Assembly (NCBI GenBank): GCA_045565015.1
Contig: JBJLGD010000036.1
Location: forward strand, 1-64,000
Length of the DNA stretch: 64,000 nucleotides
Source of the DNA: GCA-2697345 sp045565015
GTDB taxonomy: Bacteria; Pseudomonadota; Alphaproteobacteria; Rhodobacterales; Rhodobacteraceae
Direction of reading: 5' to 3'
Shown here one piece after another: positions 58,365 to 64,000 of the stretch (within the stretch, counting starts at the first letter, position 1; every line of letters starts with the position of its first letter). The notes under the pieces were generated by a model, which saw nothing but the letters and a program-made list of their open reading frames with translations, did no database searches and was not told where the DNA came from. A program made the translations under genes and the position numbers.

Positions 58365-60122
58365 ATGGATAGGATTATTACAGGCGCTGAAATTGTTGTT
58401 CAGGCATTGATTGATCAAGGGGTAGATACTATTTTTGGCTACCCTGGAGGTGCTGTTCTACCCATATACGATGCTATTTTTAAACAAAAAAAAATTAAAC
58501 ATATATTGGTAAGACATGAGCAAGGAGCAACTCATGCTGCCGAAGGCTATGCTAGATCAACGGGAAAACCAGGGGTAGTTTTAGTAACCTCTGGTCCGGG
58601 TGCTACGAACGCTGTAACTGGTATGACTGATGCCTTGATGGATTCAATACCTTTAGTGGTACTCACGGGGCAAGTCCCGACATTTATGATCGGAAATGAC
58701 GCTTTTCAAGAAGCGGATACAGTTGGTATCACTAGACCTTGCACCAAACATAATTGGCTTGTAAGGAATACGGATAAATTATCAAATATAATACATCAAG
58801 CTTTTCATGTAGCTAAAAATGGGAGGCCTGGACCAGTACTAGTAGACATTCCAAAAGATGTTCAGTTTGCAAAAGGTAAGTATAGTTCTCCCCGTAAATC
58901 AAATAACGCTAATTACACCCCAAATATAAAGGGAGATACTAATTCAATCATTAAGATGGTCGAACTCATAGAAACAGCCGAGAGGCCGATTTTTTATACG
59001 GGTGGAGGAGTGATAAACTCTGGACCAGAAGCTTCAAAATTATTGCGTCTTTTAGCAAGGGAAACAAATTTTCCCGTAACCTCAACTTTAATGGGTCTTG
59101 GAGCTTTTCCAGCTTCTTCTAAACAATGGATGGGCATGCTGGGTATGCACGGGCTTTATGAAGCTAACATGGCCATGCACGGGTGCGATCTAATGATAAA
59201 TGTTGGAGCTCGTTTCGACGACCGGATAACTGGTCGATTAGATGCGTTTAGCCCCAACTCGAAGAAAATACATATAGATATCGACCCCTCCTCAATAAAT
59301 AAAACAATAAATGTGGACGTTCCAATTATTGGTAACATATCCAACGTGCTGAATGATGTTATCAAAATTTGGAAGTCGCGAGGAAAAAAAACGAGAAAGC
59401 AAAAGATCGATAAGTGGTGGGATACAATAAACTCTTGGAGAGAGAAAAACTGTTTAAAATATGAAGCTTCTAAAAATTCTATTAAACCTCAGTTCGCTCT
59501 TGAAAAACTTGAAGAATTGACGGCCAAATTTTCAAACAGGTATATATGTACAGAGGTTGGTCAGCATCAAATGTGGGCAGCACAATATCTAAACTTTGAA
59601 AAACCTAATCGGTGGATGACATCTGGTGGCCTAGGAACTATGGGCTACGGATTTCCAGCATCAATTGGTGTTCAAGTGGCTCATCCGGAGAGCTTGGTTA
59701 TTAATGTTGCAGGAGAAGCTTCGTGGTTAATGAATATGCAAGAAATGGGTACAGCTATTCAATACAACCTGCCTGTAAAGCAATTCATTCTTAATAACGA
59801 AAGACTAGGCATGGTTAGACAATGGCAAGAACTTTTACATGGCGAGAGATACTCACAGAGTTGGTCAGAAGCATTACCAGATTTTGTTAAACTCGCAGAG
59901 GCTTTTGGCGCAAAAGGAATTTTATGCGAGAAACCTGAGGATTTAGAGGACGCAATTAACGAAATGATCGAGTATAAAGGCCCCGTAATATTAGATTGTT
60001 TAGTTGAAAAACATGAGAATTGCTTTCCGATGATACCCTCTGGTTCGGCTCATAATGAAATGATTATGGCAGATAGTGAAAAAAAAGAGAGTATTGGGGA
60101 AACCGGAGCGGTGTTAGTTTAA
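58365..60122 (+). CDS. ilvB: Acetolactate synthase large subunit
   Basis: The thiamine-diphosphate enzyme makes acetolactate for valine, leucine and isoleucine. Features: TIFGYPGGAVLPIYDA, the catalytic Glu in RHEQGATHAAEGYARSTGKPG, SGPGATNAVTGM, GEASWLMNMQEM in the diphosphate region and NNERLGMVRQWQEL. The alphaproteobacterial form has GEAS where enterics have GDGS. I chose the ATG at 58365, which has GGAG upstream, over a GTG at 58353. Together with ilvH (37 bp on) and cimA, it supplies branched-chain amino acids. Confidence 0.96.
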   Translation: MDRIITGAEIVVQALIDQGVDTIFGYPGGAVLPIYDAIFKQKKIKHILVRHEQGATHAAEGYARSTGKPGVVLVTSGPGATNAVTGMTDALMDSIPLVVLTGQVPTFMIGNDAFQEADTVGITRPCTKHNWLVRNTDKLSNIIHQAFHVAKNGRPGPVLVDIPKDVQFAKGKYSSPRKSNNANYTPNIKGDTNSIIKMVELIETAERPIFYTGGGVINSGPEASKLLRLLARETNFPVTSTLMGLGAFPASSKQWMGMLGMHGLYEANMAMHGCDLMINVGARFDDRITGRLDAFSPNSKKIHIDIDPSSINKTINVDVPIIGNISNVLNDVIKIWKSRGKKTRKQKIDKWWDTINSWREKNCLKYEASKNSIKPQFALEKLEELTAKFSNRYICTEVGQHQMWAAQYLNFEKPNRWMTSGGLGTMGYGFPASIGVQVAHPESLVINVAGEASWLMNMQEMGTAIQYNLPVKQFILNNERLGMVRQWQELLHGERYSQSWSEALPDFVKLAEAFGAKGILCEKPEDLEDAINEMIEYKGPVILDCLVEKHENCFPMIPSGSAHNEMIMADSEKKESIGETGAVLV

Positions 60123-60167
60123 CAAAAATTTTTGGGAAACCGATGAAAATGAAGAAAGGTGACTTTA

Positions 60168-60731
60168 ATGAGTTCTTTAAATATAACAAAAGGTACGTCA
60201 AAACATTCCGCCTATGATCTCAAAGACCCAAATTCAGACATAATCGAGACACACACGTTAGCAGTTATAGTTTCGAATGAATCTGGAGTTTTAGCAAGGG
60301 TTATAGGTTTATTTTCAGGTAGAGGGTATAATATCCATAGCTTGACAGTTGCTGAAATTGATCACGATAGCAATAAATCTAGAATTACAATTGTAACAAC
60401 AGGAACACCACCAGTTTTAGCTCAAATTAAAGCTCAGTTAGATCGAATGATTCCAGTTTTTGAAGTTCATGACTTAACAGAAGAAGGTAAAACCGTTGAA
60501 AGAGAACTAGCTCTATTTTCTGTAAAAGGCACAGGAAATAAGAGAGTGGAAGCCTTGAGATTAGCAGATATATTTCGAGCTAATGTAGTAGACTCAACGC
60601 TTGCGAGCTTTATTTTTGAATTAACTGGAACGTCAGAGAAGATTGATGCTTTTGCCGACCTAATGAAACCATTAGGATTAATAGAAATAGCTAGGACTGG
60701 AATAGCTGCACTAGGCAGAGGTAATATTTGA
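60168..60731 (+). CDS. ilvH: Acetolactate synthase small (regulatory) subunit
   Basis: IlvH binds valine through its ACT domain and controls the large subunit. HTLAVIVSNESGVLARVIGLFSGRGYNIHSLTVA is the ACT domain (residues 27-60 approximately); RITIVTTG and the C-terminal GIAALGRG follow. The ATG at 60168 has AGGTG at a good distance; an upstream GTG (60159) adds three residues. The stop is followed by 127 bp without a gene before the Rieske oxygenase. Confidence 0.95.
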   Translation: MSSLNITKGTSKHSAYDLKDPNSDIIETHTLAVIVSNESGVLARVIGLFSGRGYNIHSLTVAEIDHDSNKSRITIVTTGTPPVLAQIKAQLDRMIPVFEVHDLTEEGKTVERELALFSVKGTGNKRVEALRLADIFRANVVDSTLASFIFELTGTSEKIDAFADLMKPLGLIEIARTGIAALGRGNI

Positions 60732-60858
60732 TAAAAAAAATTTATGGCGAATTAGCATTAAAGTTGTTATCATAAACTGGTTTTTTCTACATCTCAAGAT
60801 TTTAGACTGTTTAAAACCTAAGTCGCTGTATTAAGTAATTCTTCAGGAAGTATGTTGC

Positions 60859-61995
60859 ATGTCAAGCTATCTTAAATCAATTTTACAGCCTGTAGAGCAA
60901 GCCACAGGTTTACCAAACAAGCATTATATTAATCCCAAAATGCATCAATTGGAAAAAAAATCTTTATTTTTTAATACTTGGGCCGGTTTATCAGTAGCAG
61001 CCGCAGTTCCTAACGCTGGGGATGCGAAACCAATAACTTTTTTTGACATACCACTGTTGATTATTCGCGATAAAAACCACGACATAAGGGTTTTTCAAAA
61101 TATTTGTAGACATCGCGGTATGATCTTAGTGAATGAAGAAAAAAATATAGAAGGTGCGATACGCTGTCCCTATCATTCATGGTGTTATTCTCTAGACGGT
61201 CGTTTGATTGCTACTCCCCATGTTGGTGGCCCCGGGATGAATACGCATCGTAATATAAAAAAAGATAATTTAGGGCTTATTGAGGTGCGTTCCCATATAT
61301 GGATGGATGTAATATTTATAAATATATCCGGTACTGCTCCTCCATTTCAATTGGTTAACAAACAGTTAATTGAGAGGTGGAAAGAATTTGATCAACCTAT
61401 TTATCATGGAGGGTTAAATAGTAAATTCACCTTAAAGGTAAATTGTAATTGGAAATTAGCAGTGGAGAACTATTGTGAAAGCTACCATCTCCCATGGGTA
61501 CACCCAAGTTTGAATTCTTACTCGAAATTAGAAGATCATTATAATATTGAAAGCCCCGGTATTTATTCGGGTCAAGGTACGTATTTATATCAACAGTATC
61601 AATCTTCTGGAGGTAGTGTTTTTCCCAACTTTCAAAATCTAAGTAAAAAATGGAACAAGGGTGCTGAATATATAACGGTTTTCCCAAACGTACTTATGGC
61701 CTGCCAGAAAGATCATGTTTGGTCTGCTGTTCTAAGCCCAGAATCTCACGATAGTACAGTAGAAGAAATAAACATTTATTATGCTAAACCAAACTTATGC
61801 GACAATATGAAAAAAAATAATATGGAATTATGGAAAGGTATTTTTCTAGAGGATATTTTTGTTGTTGAAGGAATGCAAAACGGTAGGAATTGTTTTGGAT
61901 TTGATGGTGGTAAATTTTCTCCAACTATGGACGGTCCAACGCATTTATTTCATGCTTGGGTGGCCGAGAATTTGATAATTTACAAGGAATCTTAA
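60859..61995 (+). CDS. Rieske non-heme iron oxygenase alpha subunit (aromatic-ring hydroxylating/betaine demethylase type)
   Basis: The 378-residue protein has a Rieske [2Fe-2S] domain with CRHRG and CPYHSWCY (near residues 84-106), and a catalytic domain with NYCESYHLPWVHP giving two Fe-binding His. A later LEDIFVVEG can give the acidic ligand. The closest general type is the family of glycine-betaine, carnitine and stachydrine demethylases. The substrate is unknown, and no reductase is beside it; the 2Fe-2S ferredoxin at 27.3 kb is not linked. AGGAAG precedes the ATG by eight bases. Confidence 0.85.
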   Translation: MSSYLKSILQPVEQATGLPNKHYINPKMHQLEKKSLFFNTWAGLSVAAAVPNAGDAKPITFFDIPLLIIRDKNHDIRVFQNICRHRGMILVNEEKNIEGAIRCPYHSWCYSLDGRLIATPHVGGPGMNTHRNIKKDNLGLIEVRSHIWMDVIFINISGTAPPFQLVNKQLIERWKEFDQPIYHGGLNSKFTLKVNCNWKLAVENYCESYHLPWVHPSLNSYSKLEDHYNIESPGIYSGQGTYLYQQYQSSGGSVFPNFQNLSKKWNKGAEYITVFPNVLMACQKDHVWSAVLSPESHDSTVEEINIYYAKPNLCDNMKKNNMELWKGIFLEDIFVVEGMQNGRNCFGFDGGKFSPTMDGPTHLFHAWVAENLIIYKES

Positions 61996-61999
61996 TTTA

Positions 62000-62221
62000 T
62001 TGTCCTTTAATAAGAATCTCAACGACGAGATACTAGAACATTATTTTAACAATAATAAAGTAGGCTTAATGAGCTGCTATAGACTGGCTGCTAATCACTC
62101 AAAAGACGTTAATGAGGTAGCTTTTTTTCTAACTCAGGCCTATATTTTCTCATTAGAAACTGGGGATAGCGTAGTTTCTAACTCGATTTTTCTCGAGTTA
62201 GAAAAGATGAAACGCATATAA
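62000..62221 (+). CDS. Small conserved protein downstream of the Rieske oxygenase
   Basis: A 73-residue frame from a TTG five bases after the oxygenase stop. The core HSKDVNEVAFFLTQAYIFSLETGD looks like a short helical protein I associate with Rhodospirillales hypothetical proteins, where an AxFFLTxAYVxALExGD block recurs. The close placement suggests co-transcription with the oxygenase. Function unknown. The C-terminal codons include a perfect 12-bp inverted repeat (62175-62204). Confidence 0.55.
   Translation: MSFNKNLNDEILEHYFNNNKVGLMSCYRLAANHSKDVNEVAFFLTQAYIFSLETGDSVVSNSIFLELEKMKRI
62175..62204. repeat. Perfect 12-bp inverted repeat in the end of a small gene
   Basis: TTTCTAACTCGA (62175-62186) and TCGAGTTAGAAA (62193-62204) are exact inverse complements around a 6-base loop TTTTTC. 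There is no U-run after either arm, so a simple terminator is unlikely. It lies in the last codons of the 73-residue frame, between it and the convergent nrdJ. Confidence 0.6.
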
Positions 62222-62285
62222 CTTATTATCCGTAGATAAAAATTTAACTGTCCAGGGACTATAAGTTTTCTCTATTCATTACATT

Positions 62286-64000
62286 TCAACTGCACCCAGA
62301 CGTAGAACCGCACGTATTACATTTCATGCACGTCCCATTACGTACCAATGTGTAGTTTCCACACTCACCACAAGCTTCTCCCTCGTAACCCTGCATTTTT
62401 GCTTTTGCTACTTGATCTAAGCCAGTTGACATTGGATTTGAATTTTCAGTAATGCCAAGTCCTTCCTGGAAGTTTTCATTACTGGATATGGGTTCCACTG
62501 CTAGTGCCTCTACTCCTTTAGATACGTTAAGACCACCTTGGAGAACTTGAAGTTCATGGGGGACTCTCTTTCGCAAATATCCGGATGAACTTATCTGTTT
62601 TAATACTGCTAATGATTTAGATTCGTTGGCTTCTGATACTTTATTTATGTTACGAATATCGTCCTTTTCACCCCGTCCCAGATCATCAAAACTAGCTCCC
62701 TCAGGTTTAACATGGGCAAGATCCGATCTATCTAAATAGGAAACAGCTAACTCTCTAAAGATATAATCCAAAATTGATGTAGCATTTTTGATGGAGTCGT
62801 TACCCTGCACCATTCCAGCCGGTTCAAATTTTGTAAAGGTAAACGCATCTACAAACTCTTCCAAAGGTACCCCATACTGGAGTCCTACTGATACCGCGAT
62901 TGCAAAGTTATTCATCATCGCTCTAAAACCGGCTCCTTCCTTGTGCATATCAATAAATATTTCGCCTAATGCCCCATTTTCATATTCTCCTGTTCTAAGA
63001 TATACTTTATGTCCACCAACGGTGGCCTTCTGGGTGTAGCCCTTACGCCTATGCGGCATCTTCTCTCTGTTTGACGTGCTTAACTCTTTTACTAAGATTT
63101 TTTCAACAACCTTTTCCGCTAGCACTGATGCCTTTTCGTGAGGATTTCCAGATTCTAACACTTCGGCGGCGTTATCATCATCCTCTATTAGTGCTGACGC
63201 AAGTGGTTGCGAAAGCTTTGATCCGTCCCTGTAGAGAGCGTTTGCTTTAACACCTAAAGTCCAGCTTAATTCGTAAGCTTTTTGACACTCCTCAATAGTA
63301 GCATTGTTTGGCATATTTATAGTCTTCGATATTGCTCCAGATATAAATGACTGCGCTGCAGCCATCATGTATATATGACTATTAACCGACAAAAATCTTT
63401 TACCTTTTTTCCCACATGGGTTAGCGCAATCAAAGATTTTATAATCTTTTTCTTTTAAATGTGGTGCTCCTTCAAGTGTCATGGTTCCACACACGTGGTC
63501 ATTAGCTAAGTCAATTTGTTCTTTCGAAAAGCCTAAGTGAGATAACATATCAAAAGACGGGTTGTTTAACTCTGAAAGTGGTATTCCAAGTGTCTGGGAA
63601 CAAAACTCTTCTCCCAAAGTCCATTGGTTAAAAACAAATTTTATGTCAAAAGCGCTTGGAAGTGCTTCTTCTATTTTTGCAATCTCAGTTGACCCAAATC
63701 CATGGCCAACCAGTGAACTGTGATTTATCCCTGGACAATTTCCCAATGTTCCGTGACCGACCGCGTGTGATACTATTTCTTCAATCTCTGAGGAGGGATA
63801 ACCCATTTTTTCAAGTGCTGCTGGAACACTTCTGTTTATTATTTTGAAGTAGCCTCCACCCGCAAGCTTTTTAAACTTCACTAACGCAAAATCAGGTTCA
63901 ATACCTGTGGTATCACAATCCATGACCAAACCTATGGTTCCCGTTGGCGCGATAACTGTGGATTGAGCATTACGGAATCCGAATCTTTCGCCCAGATCTA
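62286..64000 (-). CDS. nrdJ: Adenosylcobalamin-dependent ribonucleotide reductase (class II), C-terminal part
   Basis: NrdJ reduces ribonucleotides to deoxyribonucleotides using adenosylcobalamin, without oxygen dependence. The visible reading frame enters from beyond the window end and has GTIGLVMDCDTTGIEPDFALVKFKKL, EFVDAFTFTKFEPAGMVQGND, and the end CGECGNYTLVRNGTCMKCNTCG, the redox/Zn Cys tail. Motifs upstream, such as the thiyl-radical Cys, are outside the window. This enzyme is the main known consumer of the cobalamin made by the genes at the window start. Confidence 0.94.
   Translation of the reverse strand, partial: DLGERFGFRNAQSTVIAPTGTIGLVMDCDTTGIEPDFALVKFKKLAGGGYFKIINRSVPAALEKMGYPSSEIEEIVSHAVGHGTLGNCPGINHSSLVGHGFGSTEIAKIEEALPSAFDIKFVFNQWTLGEEFCSQTLGIPLSELNNPSFDMLSHLGFSKEQIDLANDHVCGTMTLEGAPHLKEKDYKIFDCANPCGKKGKRFLSVNSHIYMMAAAQSFISGAISKTINMPNNATIEECQKAYELSWTLGVKANALYRDGSKLSQPLASALIEDDDNAAEVLESGNPHEKASVLAEKVVEKILVKELSTSNREKMPHRRKGYTQKATVGGHKVYLRTGEYENGALGEIFIDMHKEGAGFRAMMNNFAIAVSVGLQYGVPLEEFVDAFTFTKFEPAGMVQGNDSIKNATSILDYIFRELAVSYLDRSDLAHVKPEGASFDDLGRGEKDDIRNINKVSEANESKSLAVLKQISSSGYLRKRVPHELQVLQGGLNVSKGVEALAVEPISSNENFQEGLGITENSNPMSTGLDQVAKAKMQGYEGEACGECGNYTLVRNGTCMKCNTCGSTSGCS

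Noticed and set aside
1..64000. tRNA, rRNA, CRISPR, insertion sequences or prophage
   Set aside because: No spacer was long or structured enough, no direct-repeat arrays were seen, and no transposase, integrase or phage structural protein is encoded.

Overview
The window looks like a chromosomal segment of a free-living, AT-rich, probably marine alphaproteobacterium. The evidence is gene content and order. The run dusB-ntrB-ntrC-ntrY-ntrX-trkA-trkH-hfq-hflX is a classical alphaproteobacterial block. Beside it sit ispD, ispF, pgpA and cinA, then bpt and ilvB-ilvH, and a cobalamin-dependent ribonucleotide reductase closes the window. Coding density is very high: most gaps are under 150 bp, many genes overlap by ATGA, and TTG starts are frequent. 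I see no tRNA, rRNA, insertion sequence, prophage or CRISPR array. I cannot fix the genus from sequence alone.

Layout. 0-4.1 kb: cobalamin biosynthesis (cobK and cbiD leftward, cobA and cobB rightward). 4.1-9.1 kb: an MFS carrier, a phytoene-synthase-like protein that has lost its catalytic aspartates, cimA and cysS. 9.3-13.5 kb: an aminotransferase, a non-pyrrolysine MttB-family methyltransferase and a crotonyl-CoA carboxylase/reductase homologue. 13.6-22.4 kb: two small proteins, then a leftward catabolic block. Its first three genes (CaiB/BaiF CoA-transferase, FAD monooxygenase, HSD10-like dehydrogenase) are broken by six frameshifts. The rest (Hyi-like isomerase, glyoxalase II, SDR, ALDH, ADH) are intact. 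22.5-25.8 kb: rhomboid protease, pgi and a ribokinase. 25.9-28.1 kb: a tight operon of SBP56/methanethiol-oxidase-like protein, [2Fe-2S] ferredoxin and CoA-binding protein. 28.1-32.7 kb: a homoprotocatechuate meta-cleavage operon (hpaH, hpaG-like, hpaD, hpaE, hpaF). 32.9-43.3 kb: FrnE-like protein, drug-efflux MFS, mfd, hemB, SYLF lipoprotein, beta-hydroxyacid dehydrogenase and a penicillin-acylase-family enzyme. 43.3-64 kb: hflX, hfq, the Trk and Ntr block, isoprenoid and lipid genes, branched-chain amino-acid synthesis, a Rieske oxygenase with a small partner, and nrdJ.

Themes. Cobalamin is both made (cob genes) and used (NrdJ, probably the MttB pathway). Catabolic potential covers methylated amines, methanethiol and aromatic acids. 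Nitrogen signalling uses NtrBC and NtrYX, but the NtrC lacks the GAFTGA sigma-54 contact loop.

The most important whole-window observation is a series of 11 single-base indels in 8 otherwise well-conserved genes. Ten are one-base insertions, and eight of those lie in A/T runs of six to eight. Removing each indel restores a full-length, family-typical protein. They are either assembly homopolymer errors, real decay, or sites read through by polymerase slippage. Essential-type genes (hflX, ntrX, ntrY) are affected, which favours error or slippage. Six of the 11 fall in one 3.1-kb block, which favours real decay there.
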